This document shows, in pieces, positions 46,401 to 53,637 of a DNA stretch of 64,000 nucleotides. Position 1 is the stretch's first letter, and every line of letters begins with the position of its first letter. The translations under genes were made by a program, and so were the position numbers. Below the pieces are notes generated by a model that was not told where the DNA came from, did no database searches, and worked only from the letters and a program-made list of their open reading frames with translations. Source of the DNA: Leptolyngbya subtilissima AS-A7 (GTDB lineage: Bacteria; Cyanobacteriota; Cyanobacteriia; Phormidesmidales; Phormidesmidaceae); assembly GCF_039962255.1 (NCBI RefSeq), contig NZ_JAMPKY010000009.1, forward strand, positions 186,001 to 250,000. Reading direction: 5' to 3'.

Positions 46401-48916
46401 TTCTCACCCTGTCGGGTGGGGCCAGTAGCCGCAACCTGATTTTGGGCCAGGCGGGTAACCAGTTTCACCTTGGGGTGCGCACCAGCGAGACGAATGGCAA
46501 CGCCAGCGATCGCGCCTTTGCCGGCGGCATTGTGGCCCCTGCCACTCTCACCCACGTCGTCTGCACCCGCGAGACTAATGGCACCACCCGTCTGTATCTG
46601 AATGGACAGGTCGTGGCCCAGCGCGTCATCCCTGGGACCTTGGCCAACTGGGACGACAGCTTTGCCCTGGCCCTGGGCAACGAGCTGGGGGACACCCTCA
46701 GCGAAGACCGCGCCTGGCTGGGCGATTTCCACCTGGTGGCGCTCTACAGTAGCGCCCTTACCTCCGCCGAAATTGCCACCAACTTCGAGGTGGGGGCCGA
46801 CGCCAACCTAGCTCCGGTGGTTTCTGCCGGTGCCGACCGGGTGATCAACCTCCCTAGTGCTCTCTCCCTCAAAGGAGCTGTTATGGATGACCAGCTGCTC
46901 AACGGCAACCTATCAGTGCTGTGGAGCCAGCCCGGTGGCCCATCCCCGATCACTTTTAGCGACCCGACCAGCCTAGAGCCCACGGTGACCTTTGCTGAAC
47001 CGGGCGTCAACGATGAAGACGGACAGCTTGTTAAGGTGGCGGGCGTCTACACCCTGCGGCTCACCGTCGGCGACGAGGCCCAGGCCATTAGCGACGAGGT
47101 ACAGATCACCGTTAACCACGCGCCGATGATCAAAGCGCCGGATGCGATCGTGGTGCAGTTGCCCAACCGAGCCCAGCTCACCGCCGAGGTGCAAAGCGGC
47201 TTGGGCAACCCGCGGCAGGGACGGCTCACCCTGCTCTGGAGCCAGCTTAGCGGACCGGGCACGGTTTCTTTTGGCGACCCTACCTTGGCCAACACCACCG
47301 CTCAGTTCTCCGAAAGCGGCACCTACGGGCTGCGGCTCACCGCCAGCAACGGGCTGCTCACCGCGGTGGCCGACGTTACCGTCCACGCCAACAAAGCGCC
47401 GACGATTCGGGCCAGCGCTGCACCGCTGGTCAACCTGCCCGCCACCGCTGCCCTCCAGGGTGAAGTGGTGGATACCGGCCTGGCCGATCCGGCAACAGGT
47501 ATTGTGAGCGCGCAGTGGAGTCTGGTGAATGGCCCCGGCCCGGTCACCTTTGCCGATGCCAAGCGGCTGTCTACCACCGCCACCTTCAGCACCAGCGGCG
47601 AATACACCCTGCGGCTGACCGTCAGCACCGTGGAACTCACCACCAGCCGCGAGGTGACGATTACCGCCAACCAGGCTCCGGTGGTCGATGCTGGTCCCGA
47701 CCAGAGCCTCGATTTCCCTGCTCTGGCCGAACTTGATGGCACCGTTAGCGACGATGGCTTCCCCACTACCCCTGGTCGCCTGACCCTGGCCTGGAGCAAA
47801 GTCAGCGGCCCCGGCGCGGTCACCTTTGCCGACCCCGCCAGCGACATCACCACGGCCCAGTTTTCTCGGGGCGGTGAGTATGTGCTGCGGCTGACAGCAA
47901 ACGATGGGGCGATCGCCACCCACGACGAGGTCACCATTCAGGTGAACCAGCCCCCGGTAGTTAACGCTGGCGCCGATCAAGTTCTAACCCTGGCAGTGTC
48001 AGCGGCAGGAGCGGTTCAGGCGGCAACGACAGCTCTCAACGGCACCGTCCAAGACGATGCTCTCCCGGCCAATACTCTGACCACGCTTTGGAAGCAGCTC
48101 AGCGGTCCGGCCCCCGCCCTTCTGAAAGATGCTGCAAAACCCTCCACCTCGGCTGAGTTCCCTGGAGCGGGCACCTACGTACTGGAGTTGAGCGCCAGCG
48201 ACGGACGGCTGACCGGGCGCGATACCGTCACAGTCGTCGTTTCCAAACGAGTCATGGTAGGTGTTCAGGCCCTCTACGATTTCCGGGAAGGCAGTGGCAA
48301 CACCATCCGTGACCAGTCGGGGATTCAGCCCGCGCTGGATTTGGCTCTGGTAAACGGGGCGATCGCTCGCCTTCCCCAGGGCATTAGCCTCCAACAGCCT
48401 AGCCTGCTGGCTACCGCCGGAGCTGCGACCCGGCTCAACCAGGCCATTCAGCGCAGCCAGGCCATTACCCTAGAGGCCTGGGTGAAACCAGCCCAGCTTT
48501 CCCCCAGCCAGACCCCGGCGCGGATTGTCACCCTCTCAGCCGATACCGGGCATCGCAACGTCACCCTGGGCCAAAACAACAACCAGTACGTAACGCGCCT
48601 GCGCACCACCACTACTGGAGTCAATGGGTCTAGCAAGGTGGTCGAAGCGGGTTCAGTCAGCGTCAACCAGCTGACCCACCTGGTCTATACCCGCGACGGC
48701 GAGGGCAATACCACCCTCTACCTCGACGGCCAGGTGCAAAAACGCGAGGTGATCAGCGGCGATCTTTCCAACTGGGATGCTACCTACCGCCTGGCTCTAG
48801 GTAATGAGCTGACAGGCGATCGCCCTTGGCTGGGCGAGTACTACTTAGTCGCCATCTACGATCGCGCCCTCAGCACCGAGGAGGTCAGCCAAAACTTCGC
48901 TGCCCGCCTTCCATAG
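37481..48916 (+). CDS. giant 3811-residue multimodular LamG / beta-gamma-crystallin / PKD-like protein
   Basis: A single uninterrupted frame with AGGAGA eight bases before ATG. No signal peptide. Modules in order: unknown N-domain (1-300); LamG-like jelly roll (about 300-520); three coiled-coil units of VDVSAELAQIQS type (626-710); two beta/gamma-crystallin motifs with calcium-type NDLISS (813-818) and NDRISS (871-876); coiled coil (889-954); LamG-like domains (about 1225-1515 and 1550-2020); a Gly/Ser-rich beta module of unknown family (2040-2670); two PKD/REJ-like domains; LamG (2877-3106); five more PKD/REJ-like repeats; final LamG (3590-3811). LamG and PKD modules usually bind glycans or proteins, so adhesion or surface recognition is likely. 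The export route is unclear: no RTX repeats, LPXTG or autotransporter barrel is seen. Confidence 0.9.
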   Translation: MTAQAPVLESFIKRYGDRNYRYPVLVRHQGTVIALAMDDQRRIYYSVLNLNGQGNSLDVNSWADQPQELEFPKEIAEVGFGLADQLLLPTVKKGSRTPVDAGVVVADNEVDKFLSRTARLTADAPFQSMSDGRFVYVFRQAIAANHPDQITVEGPKNRQIPIVDSTLLVDRFVLSGASGASQAGEAAPVPQLKLNLEVRFRRSRSKTRPQSTKDSLGARDMQDQPFFEPTQELSFIRNLQEGRFSIVLLPTTIAEVSRWQIFAFNSATEMIDAYNVERSLEGLFNTRGTQSASSNDAAETALNFSQESDHVVLAPGVRLGQGFSQEAWIFPRVTAPEPGEALEQALLGNDDKTATAPPSIWIVDNRRVRVGFGDGAEFQSFITGEVLRSNQWNHLAVVFNNDPEDAGYHLYVNGLPVDVRQEGTSTGTSVGKVPVDAAITLIGAPSRSFFGLIDEIRLWNRPRSEREIRSDRGLRLSGHELGLTAYWRLDEGSGREIFDHTSNHAPGTMTAGFANRAWVASDAPIGENAGVNRDSFRFEGRTVESGLASLLYFQQEEARTGYDQQAKPLRQGARVMLAVATQAAGGDRKEIATLDFGVSANGRLAKVADNLRLKPVAVERDGDPVDVSAELAQIQSIQQVIDQTLSADDSADVSVALAQIEALQAAISQKQQSARTVDVNAELDRIGTLQGAITQKTQRVTTLSEEIDYLNWVFRVVDDAIANRSTGLTVPAGSLDSLNLPAKLSRLRELRNLQANGQQELQQLLDFLRNARVTLHEHANFGGRSLSFGLNAIGNSFSPRFVGYTQLNQHNFNDLISSISISAFVRVGRGSQLFLPALQVTVFEHANRNSGQNGFAHTFTDTTAFVGRDFNDRISSLEISENSAFRNHCDALQRSLDSLTTDLSTLLDELRGIRASIEALRTDQDQQRQQLEQAVISDRTALSALQNLLNKGFAATMPLVHSDVNGLSVAGGLLTFAWADDTPLLFDSAVGNVAMYFRGTDDQFFVAYYKTLTQRARYALNDALGAEAVVGFARSTEAEMDRIRLDVVGEAVDFTCIVTIQSKASDQTIIETWHQVPRAPEGFAKVLNGLAGDRTFVGRGEIALTPGRADTLTVAGGIHRSLPAGATLFIGDFKATLETAVDQGATELAIRTEAASSTTEPLPVFFLEYDYAVQASTTQGGADLSSGSKLLAFIANGAGQAVKNGTVHSGLTLSSRWVSEAPGHTYAFDGQDSHARLEASRADFDQQLRRFSPQADLTLEAWVRPSQIAEASLRSRLLHYQPAANTTDTRYLLGLKREELTTAIALNGSTDLVRIPNATHLNFAGAITLEAWVKPAKNENLGNIIVHGNASGHQVFLRINEGRYEVGSHNGTDHKVAIVMPAADRTGNAWVHLAAVYDGTHWRLYRNGIALGEQAEAIGAIPINADWGLGAHPNPSDRVRILTGAIAEARIWQRGRTQTEIAADMTRELSGNETDLAGCWRFDDFGNRRATDHARFGHHGQLEGNPQPTESPIPAYSVFAGVGEQLVQSSQKIAAGNWNHLAAVFNQSYGVQLDGQPGTFLDAGADLTLDLNRDLTIEAAFKVNDLSQPRALLTKGKLSATEDPEQHVPYALYLNPAGRLVFAFEDVRGKKHLFISQPIPNPTEFHTVTVTRKRHTITSPVRNNSDQQTGVDIVSWDAIQFFVDGKANTPNGQPYGLFEYKKAGSDTTGTPRQEDGRNGGSTSPGFNAGQPQQPLDIGNSNAPLEFGSGFSLASFDPAGDDLDSINGVYISAEALSIADNGDMTNPQQAEMVALAVGVNAGVRDLERDSDLLNTVRNGFDNGFAIAPLQGTLAEIRLWNVPLEAGSIKPTIQGGEKGLLAWWRFEEAEGAIAFDSKGSSHARFKGAVQWVKDPNPSGSQLVLYRNGQLLSSELVPAASRAVLLSPQAQFTLGALQRNNRTQEFFQGELEEVRIWQTARTPEQLQDNLFRRILGENGQFLDNREDLLAYYPFDTQRAGVLSDFSLLGNDLTPVDAEFVLSTAPIGEDTPQVRSALAGVRTPFSDRLQSAPAVQEYGDLQTDVDGNLFGIYKRCYGLIKDGQWELVTGFKVGELVTEWVGQVQFDPQLIGFIEGAPPVPGENLTSRGAVLGEFANYNGASSVELKQASKTNFTFSADKESGFDSSFDLTAGLLTGANVEAGIGLVTEVADADSAFGIKAKFENSLGWLSSGSTSLGLTTNLSSKQQLQGFVEPANAVAFGDVGRRFIPENTGFALVQSQTADVFALRLKHNSALVSYQMRPNPDIPPDRNIINFPINPAYTKQGTLDGKIGFTPDAAYPNALTFSSDSSFYKPIEAFALKQRIQREEERVRAYYDQYDAGAVGRRQNVLFGQSGDLGSEDVLQNLPRLEKRNLANTYVWTADGGLFAETQETMDVVQESYGGSYAFKGQAGIFADLDVAISGVGFKFGFEAMFGGRLNVQATKSVQSENSFSVEVNVDEVERDVFLRDEAGEVLFDLSNPLTPKALRHPGKVDAYRFMTFYLEPQADHFDHFFSQVVDPIWLEQSTDANALALRGLRDANKGPGTKPPCWRIFHRVTFVSRVLPPIGSTKPLPALEATLRELSIDSNFELIKRLDPFVADKVDDFGEFSRAIRETIATFLPELQPHVAAITEFMRLFYGVTEVTSLTDSPELTALLEGDRSPNTAPVVRVGRSQILHLEDEAVQTTLPGSVADDRLSPEAVFVTWAVQSVPTGATVAFDDLHSPVTVASFSNIGRYRLALTASDGTLSATEDLDILVNQSPLVRAGDDQEIGFRQSLELRGELVRDGRGDRTTQALTTRWEAVSGPGSVTFDNAAAPRTSALFTASGVYLLRLTAETATASGVLTHSDDLQVFVGARINRGLLSLYSFADSLANGGNTVRDVAGIGVPVDLAIAGKPTPLKARGATTSFALALKKPARLTSTNASRLIQAIRASGEFTLEAWINPSQGNQPGLGRILTLSGGASSRNLILGQAGNQFHLGVRTSETNGNASDRAFAGGIVAPATLTHVVCTRETNGTTRLYLNGQVVAQRVIPGTLANWDDSFALALGNELGDTLSEDRAWLGDFHLVALYSSALTSAEIATNFEVGADANLAPVVSAGADRVINLPSALSLKGAVMDDQLLNGNLSVLWSQPGGPSPITFSDPTSLEPTVTFAEPGVNDEDGQLVKVAGVYTLRLTVGDEAQAISDEVQITVNHAPMIKAPDAIVVQLPNRAQLTAEVQSGLGNPRQGRLTLLWSQLSGPGTVSFGDPTLANTTAQFSESGTYGLRLTASNGLLTAVADVTVHANKAPTIRASAAPLVNLPATAALQGEVVDTGLADPATGIVSAQWSLVNGPGPVTFADAKRLSTTATFSTSGEYTLRLTVSTVELTTSREVTITANQAPVVDAGPDQSLDFPALAELDGTVSDDGFPTTPGRLTLAWSKVSGPGAVTFADPASDITTAQFSRGGEYVLRLTANDGAIATHDEVTIQVNQPPVVNAGADQVLTLAVSAAGAVQAATTALNGTVQDDALPANTLTTLWKQLSGPAPALLKDAAKPSTSAEFPGAGTYVLELSASDGRLTGRDTVTVVVSKRVMVGVQALYDFREGSGNTIRDQSGIQPALDLALVNGAIARLPQGISLQQPSLLATAGAATRLNQAIQRSQAITLEAWVKPAQLSPSQTPARIVTLSADTGHRNVTLGQNNNQYVTRLRTTTTGVNGSSKVVEAGSVSVNQLTHLVYTRDGEGNTTLYLDGQVQKREVISGDLSNWDATYRLALGNELTGDRPWLGEYYLVAIYDRALSTEEVSQNFAARLP

Positions 48917-48956
48917 ACAGCTAGAAATTGCCGCTGACTAGGCGGCGATCTGCAAA

Positions 48957-49011
48957 AAACCGGGTTTCTGCTAGAGAGTAACGCCTCTGACGCAGAAACC
49001 CGGTTTCTTTT
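48957..49011 (+). terminator. intrinsic terminator after the giant gene
   Basis: Perfect 15-base arms AAACCGGGTTTCTGC (48957-48971) and its reverse complement (48992-49006) flank a 20-base loop, followed by CTTTTTC. The A-run on the left also lets it serve the convergent pentapeptide gene. Confidence 0.88.
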
Positions 49012-49057
49012 TCAAGGCTCTCGATGCCGAAAGAGGCAACTGAGTTGGAGGCGGGCG

Positions 49058-49585
49058 CTAGTGCAGCCCCCAAGAGATCCATCGGGAGCTTGTAGCAGCA
49101 TCGCCAGCATCGGATGACCTAACCCAGTTGCCACTGGTATCATCCAGTTCGACTGAGGTGAGATCGGTGTTTTCAACCCAGGCGTTGGTTAGGGTGGCGT
49201 GGGAGAGGTTAGCACCGCTGAGGGCTACCTCACGCAAAATTGCGCCCTGGAGATCGGCCTGTTCTAAATTAGCCGTGCGCAGGTCGGCGTAGCTGAGGTC
49301 GGCCCCAACCAGGTTGGCCCGCTCCAAGTCGGCCCCAATTAAATTGATGTGCTTGAGATTGGCCCCGCTGAGGTCGGCCCCAATCAGCTCGGCGTCGGTC
49401 ACGTTGGCCCGCTCTAGATTGGCCCGCGAGAGGTCGGCCCCGCTGAGGTCAGCCTGAGACAGATCGGCCCCACTGAGGTCGATGCCGCTGAGGGTGGCAC
49501 CGCGCAGATCGGCCCCATGAAAACGAACGCCTGAAAAGTTGCGATCGCCTCGGTTGTATTCGTGCAAAAACTGTTGAATATCCAT
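49058..49585 (-). CDS. pentapeptide repeat protein
   Basis: A 175-residue protein made mainly of A(D/N)LxX pentapeptides, from GVRFHGADLRGATLSGIDLS through YADLRTANLEQADLQGAIL, giving about four to five turns of a right-handed quadrilateral beta-helix. A short helix (MDIQQFLHEYNRGDRNF) caps the N-terminus and a disordered Ser/Asp tail ends it. No signal peptide is visible. Cyanobacteria carry many such proteins, mostly of unknown role. The ATG at 49585 is preferred over 49603 as it gives the usual MDIQQFL start. Confidence 0.9.
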   Translation of the reverse strand: MDIQQFLHEYNRGDRNFSGVRFHGADLRGATLSGIDLSGADLSQADLSGADLSRANLERANVTDAELIGADLSGANLKHINLIGADLERANLVGADLSYADLRTANLEQADLQGAILREVALSGANLSHATLTNAWVENTDLTSVELDDTSGNWVRSSDAGDAATSSRWISWGLH

Positions 49586-50062
49586 GGAAGACAGCCTCCA
49601 CAACTTGGCTAGATCAGCCTTAACGGGCAGTGCCTTGGGGTTGAAGCTTGCTGACTTGTCTTGCTCAGCAGGGGGCCAGCGTAGCCATTCAGCTAAGGCA
49701 GCCGCTCGGGGTGAGCCGCTTTAGGGTCGAAGAAATCGGCCAACAGCTATCGTTGTCTGCTAACTTATGCCTCTCAAGATGGCACCGGTTGAAGTGCCAG
49801 TTGCCGTTAAAGCTATCCCCATTGTCGGCTAATGCTCAGGCATGCGGGGAGGTGATTTATAGAACGCAACGCTCCTCGGGCAGCAGTTTTCCTAACAGCT
49901 CCCAGCTCTATCGGTAAGCGAGGCTGAACATGTTATAAATGTTAAGGAATTATAAGTATTCTCGTGGGCCAATCTTTGCCCCCATTAAGCTGTTTGCGGT
50001 GATTATCAGAGTTATTGAAGTTTCGGCTGTTGATTTCTCGATTTTGCAATCAAGCTTAGGCT
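49586..50062. promoter_or_regulatory. intergenic region upstream of desA
   Basis: No supported gene lies here; an 89-codon frame at 49648-49917 has unprotein-like composition. The AT-rich stretch TTATAAATGTTAAGGAATTA (49931-49950) is the best promoter candidate for desA or for a leader RNA. A transcript starting there would have a leader of about 200 nt that includes the hairpin described next. Confidence 0.4.
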
Positions 50063-50098
50063 CTGTTCGGTTCCCTACGGGGTGAACAGATTTTTTTT
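50063..50098 (+). terminator. terminator-like hairpin in the desA leader
   Basis: Arms CTGTTC (50063-50068) and GAACAG (50084-50089), extended inward by CCC/GGG, are followed by A and eight T (50091-50098). It points toward desA, 55 bases before its start, yet no plus-strand gene lies upstream. It could end a small RNA or act as an attenuator controlling desA. Confidence 0.65.
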
Positions 50099-50152
50099 GG
50101 GCAAACAGTCCAGCTCTGATGTGCGCACCTTAACTTCTGTGGAGACTAGTCC

Positions 50153-51193
50153 TTGACTGCAATTTTTGAGACTTCCGCCAGAGCTGCGGATGTGAACCCT
50201 TACGGCGACCTGACCCTAAAGCAGGTTATTCAAACTATTCCTAAAGCTTATTTTCAAAAAGATCCGCGCAAAGCTTGGGCAGCTGTAGCGCTCAGCGTAG
50301 GGGCTGTAACCCTAGGATATGTAGCGATCGCCTTTTCCCCCTGGTTTTTACTCCCCTTTGCCTGGTTTTTGACCGGCACCGCCCTAACGGGCTTTTTTGT
50401 GGTGGGCCACGACTGCGGCCACCGTTCCTTTGCTAACCGCCGCTGGGTCAACAACTGGCTGGGGCACATCATGTTTCTGCCGCTGATTTACCCCTTCCAC
50501 AGCTGGCGGCTGCTGCACGACATTCACCACCGCCACACCAACGATATGGAGATCGACAACGCCTGGGCACCGTGGAGCAAGGAAGAATACTCCGGTGCGG
50601 GTGGCTTCTTGCAGGCCGTATATCGGTCTATGCGGAGCTGGCTGTGGTGGCTGGCGTCAGTGGCTCACTGGGGCGCACTGCACTTTGATCTGCGCAATTT
50701 TGAACCCCGCGACCACGGTAAGGTCAAGCGCTCGATCGCGGCGGTGGTGGTCTTTGCGCTGGTGTTTTTCCCCACTCTATTTTACTTTGCCGGCCCCTGG
50801 GGTGTCGTGAAATTTTGGCTGATGCCCTGGCTGGGCTACCACTTCTGGATGAGCACGTTTACGCTAGTGCACCACACCATCCCTGAAATTCAGTTTCGCT
50901 ACGGCGACACCTGGAATGAGGTGGAGTCGCAGCTCTCCGGAACACTCCACTGCGACTATCCCAAGTGGATCGAGGTGCTGTGCCACGATATAAACGTCCA
51001 TGTTCCCCACCATGTTTCGGTAGGAATTCCGTCCTACAACCTAAGGCCCGCCTACGCGGCGCTAAAGGAAAACTGGGGCCCTCTCATGAAGGAAACTAAG
51101 TTTTCCTGGGAACTGATGCAGACGATCACGACCCGCTGCCATATCTATCATCCTGAGCGGGCCTACGAAACGTTTCGGGAGCTAGGGCAATAG
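50153..51193 (+). CDS. desA: acyl-lipid delta-12 (omega-6) fatty acid desaturase
   Basis: A 346-residue membrane desaturase that adds the delta-12 double bond to lipid-bound C18 acyl chains using ferredoxin electrons. The three di-iron histidine boxes are HDCGH (86-90), HDIHH (122-126) and HVPHH (283-287). [34 protein letters not shown] and [12 protein letters not shown] match DesA proteins over their length. The start is a TTG with GGAG eight bases upstream. The resulting N-terminus (M)TAIFE, and residues such as [12 protein letters not shown], align with known DesA starts. Expression in this family is often cold-induced; the leader hairpin may matter here. Confidence 0.93.
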   Translation: MTAIFETSARAADVNPYGDLTLKQVIQTIPKAYFQKDPRKAWAAVALSVGAVTLGYVAIAFSPWFLLPFAWFLTGTALTGFFVVGHDCGHRSFANRRWVNNWLGHIMFLPLIYPFHSWRLLHDIHHRHTNDMEIDNAWAPWSKEEYSGAGGFLQAVYRSMRSWLWWLASVAHWGALHFDLRNFEPRDHGKVKRSIAAVVVFALVFFPTLFYFAGPWGVVKFWLMPWLGYHFWMSTFTLVHHTIPEIQFRYGDTWNEVESQLSGTLHCDYPKWIEVLCHDINVHVPHHVSVGIPSYNLRPAYAALKENWGPLMKETKFSWELMQTITTRCHIYHPERAYETFRELGQ

Positions 51194-51240
51194 AGAATTG
51201 GTGAAAACTAGGTTAGTTGGGGCGACTTAGCCCCTCGTTA

Positions 51241-51273
51241 CCGGCTCAGCATCCCTGGGCCGGTTTTATTTTG
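51241..51273 (+). terminator. intrinsic terminator after desA
   Basis: Arms CCGGCTCAG (51241-51249) and CTGGGCCGG (51255-51263), with one G-T pair, are followed by TTTTATTTT. It separates desA from the amidase gene. Confidence 0.85.
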
Positions 51274-51408
51274 GATGGGGCCAATTGGTAAACTGCGACA
51301 CCTCAAACGCGCAGGAGGTGCTTGCGATCGCGACAATCGTGGGTAGCATTAGGAGTCTTGCCCACGCTTGACTCCAAGCCTACTCCTCACACCGCTGCAC
51401 CAACTGCT

Positions 51409-52884
51409 ATGGCCCTGCTGTCTCGACCGCTGAAAACGTTTTTGACCACTGCCGCTGTGGTGCTCACGGGGCTGGCTGCGGCCCCCATGGCCCGAGCCCA
51501 GCAGTTTGATCAGCAGCCCATTGACCCCAACCTGGCGGTGGCCATCGCCAGCCCAGTGCGCAACGGGGCTTTCTACAGCCTGATGATTTTGACCCAGGTG
51601 CCCAACCAGCGGCAGTGCTGGCAAGAGCAGGGACAAGCGGGCGGGCCGGTCACCGTCGACCCGCTGCTGCTGAACTTTGACTTTACCGGAGCCTGCGATC
51701 GCAGCACCGACGGCAACGGCTACTCGGTGCGCATCAACGGTCAAGACCTAAGGGTGCACTACCGCCTAGAGGTTTCGGCTCGGCAGAATGACCTGGTGTT
51801 GTTTGCTCGACCGACGCGCGATCGCTCCGCTCCGCCCATCGAGATTGGCCGCACCAACGGACGCACTGACGGATTTCTCAAAATCCAGCTCAACCCTGGC
51901 TGGCAGATGACCCGCCGCACCTACAACGGCCAGCCTGTCGGTCACATCTACCTCACCCACGACGCGCCGCTAGATGTGCGCCTAGCCGCCGGGGCCGCCC
52001 CACCCCTGAGCCAGACCCCCAATACGCCGCCCGCCGCCCGTCCCACCACGCCGCCGATGACATCGCCCCCGCCACCACCCAGCAGCACAGTGGCTACCGG
52101 CAACTATTTTCGCGTGGTGGTGCCGATTACTGGACCCAACACCCTGCAACAGGTGCGGGCTGTAGAGCCCGAAGCCTTTCGCACCAACGCCGAGGGCCAA
52201 GAGGTGGTGCAGGTGGGGGTGTTTCGCGATCGCCAGCGGGCCGACGAAGTCTACAACGCCCTAGTCGCCGCCAGCCTACCTGCCAAAATTCTTGGGGCCT
52301 CAGCCCCGGCGGTGGCCTCCACGCCCACCCTGCCACCGATTCCCCAGGGGTCGGTGGTGGTCGTCATTGACCCCGGCCACGGCGGGCGCGACCCCGGTGC
52401 CGTGGGCATCGGTGGCCTACAAGAAAAGCAGATCAACACCGCCATCTCTAACCGAGTGCAACAGCAGCTTGCCGCCGCCGGTATTACGGTGCTGATGACT
52501 CGCAGCAGCGATGTCTTTGTCGATCTAGACGCCCGCGCCCAGTATGCCAACCGGGCCGGAGCCAGCGTGTTCGTGAGTATCCACGCCAACGCCATCAGCA
52601 TGAGCCGCCCTGAGGTCAACGGGCTAGAGACTTACTATTTCTCCAGCGGCGAACGACTGGCCCGCAGCATTCATGCCAGTGTTTTGGGGAATACGGATAT
52701 GCGCGATCGCGGCGTCCGCACCGCCCGCTTCTACGTGCTGCGCTACACCACCATGCCCTCGGTGCTGGTCGAAACTGGGTTTGTCACCGGATCCCAAGAT
52801 GCCGCCCGCTTCCGCGACCCTGCCGCAGTGAATCGGATTGCCGACGGCATCGCTCGAGGCATTTTGAATTATTTGGGCCGCTAA
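51409..52884 (+). CDS. N-acetylmuramoyl-L-alanine amidase with DUF3747 domain
   Basis: A 491-residue periplasmic cell-wall hydrolase. The signal peptide is LKTFLTTAAVVLTGLAAAPM...ARAQ. A DUF3747-type domain (FDQQPIDPNLAVAIASPV...YSLMILTQVPNQRQC) follows, then a Pro/Thr linker, a SPOR-like part and the Amidase_3 domain. VVVIDPGHGGRDPGA and the Glu in LQEKQ supply zinc ligands, SIHANA another, and VLVETGF the catalytic glutamate. The enzyme cuts the amide between MurNAc and the stem peptide during septation or remodelling. The frame is open to a TTG at 51322, but the AGGAGGTG there is too close and the ATG at 51409 gives a classical signal peptide. Confidence 0.9.
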   Translation: MALLSRPLKTFLTTAAVVLTGLAAAPMARAQQFDQQPIDPNLAVAIASPVRNGAFYSLMILTQVPNQRQCWQEQGQAGGPVTVDPLLLNFDFTGACDRSTDGNGYSVRINGQDLRVHYRLEVSARQNDLVLFARPTRDRSAPPIEIGRTNGRTDGFLKIQLNPGWQMTRRTYNGQPVGHIYLTHDAPLDVRLAAGAAPPLSQTPNTPPAARPTTPPMTSPPPPPSSTVATGNYFRVVVPITGPNTLQQVRAVEPEAFRTNAEGQEVVQVGVFRDRQRADEVYNALVAASLPAKILGASAPAVASTPTLPPIPQGSVVVVIDPGHGGRDPGAVGIGGLQEKQINTAISNRVQQQLAAAGITVLMTRSSDVFVDLDARAQYANRAGASVFVSIHANAISMSRPEVNGLETYYFSSGERLARSIHASVLGNTDMRDRGVRTARFYVLRYTTMPSVLVETGFVTGSQDAARFRDPAAVNRIADGIARGILNYLGR

Positions 52885-52897
52885 TGGATTGTGAACG

Positions 52898-53547
52898 CTA
52901 ATTGGCCTTAGAAACAAACTGACGAACTGCTTGACTACGGTTAGATCAGTCCTGGTTTCTCGTAGCGCAACCCAAGATTGCAGCTGCTCTACTGGTACTA
53001 CGGAGAAGGCCAAACTGCTCTCCAATTCGCGGATTTGCTCGCCGCGCAAGTCCAAAATTTTGACCTTGCCGTTGCTGTAAAGCCAGAGTTCGGGCACCCC
53101 AAGCGCCTGGTAAATGACCAATTTCTGATTCGACGCACTGGCAATATCCACTTCCACCGCCAAGTCTGGCGACAGGTTTGGCGGAATCTCAGGATTTAAA
53201 CCCTGCACTAACCCAGCATTCTGAATAAAAAAGCAGCTATCAGGTTCAATCCCTTTGTCTAAGTCTTTACGGTTCCAGGTCGTTGAACCCAGATCCACAA
53301 TTTCTAACCCTAGTTCTTCTGCTAAGGCAAAGATAATCTTGCTCAGCAGCCGGTTGACAATCTCATGGAGTTTACTGGGCATGCGAATCTCCAAGCTGCC
53401 ACCGCTATAGGCCAACCGAGTGGCTCGATTCTCGCCTAGCTCTGTTAGAAAAAGCTGGTAGTGCTGCCAAGTCAACCCCGACACAGTCATAGCGCTGCCG
53501 GGAGACAGCACAATTTGACTCAAGGGAGTGGCTAGGGCAACAGGCAT
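52898..53547 (-). pseudogene. Uma2 family endonuclease, frameshifted near its 3' end
   Basis: Uma2 (DUF820) PD-(D/E)xK nuclease-fold protein: GIEPDSCFF and LAVEVDIASASNQKL contain the metal and catalytic residues, preceded by WQHYQLFLTELGE and ENRATRLAYSGGSLEIRMP. As sequenced, the frame misses its stop and runs to 52624 on the opposite strand of the amidase gene, adding about 90 unrelated residues. In the neighbouring frame the last codons read SNRSQAVRQFVSKAN and stop at 52898, a normal Uma2 ending 14 bases past the amidase stop. A one-base loss near 52944 explains this. The fold core is intact, so the protein may still work. The start at 53547 fits the family. Confidence 0.75.
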
Positions 53548-53637
53548 GGGCAAACAACCGCACGGCAATGTCAGGATGATAACAAGGCCGCCAGTCTTGT
53601 GGCGGCATCTGCTCTCTAGGAAACCAGCAGGGTATGG

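Noticed and set aside
46600-48250. CRISPR-like or DNA-level tandem array suspected in the PKD/REJ region
   Set aside because: The repetition is at protein level (about 90 residues per unit) with diverged codons, not short identical direct repeats with spacers.
49648-49917. 89-codon frame upstream of desA
   Set aside because: Low-complexity Leu/Ser/Gln composition, no ribosome site and no motif; treated as non-coding leader region.
52624-52897. C-terminal 90 residues of the Uma2 frame as a genuine extra domain
   Set aside because: They are the exact antisense of the amidase catalytic domain, and a normal Uma2 end exists one frame over.
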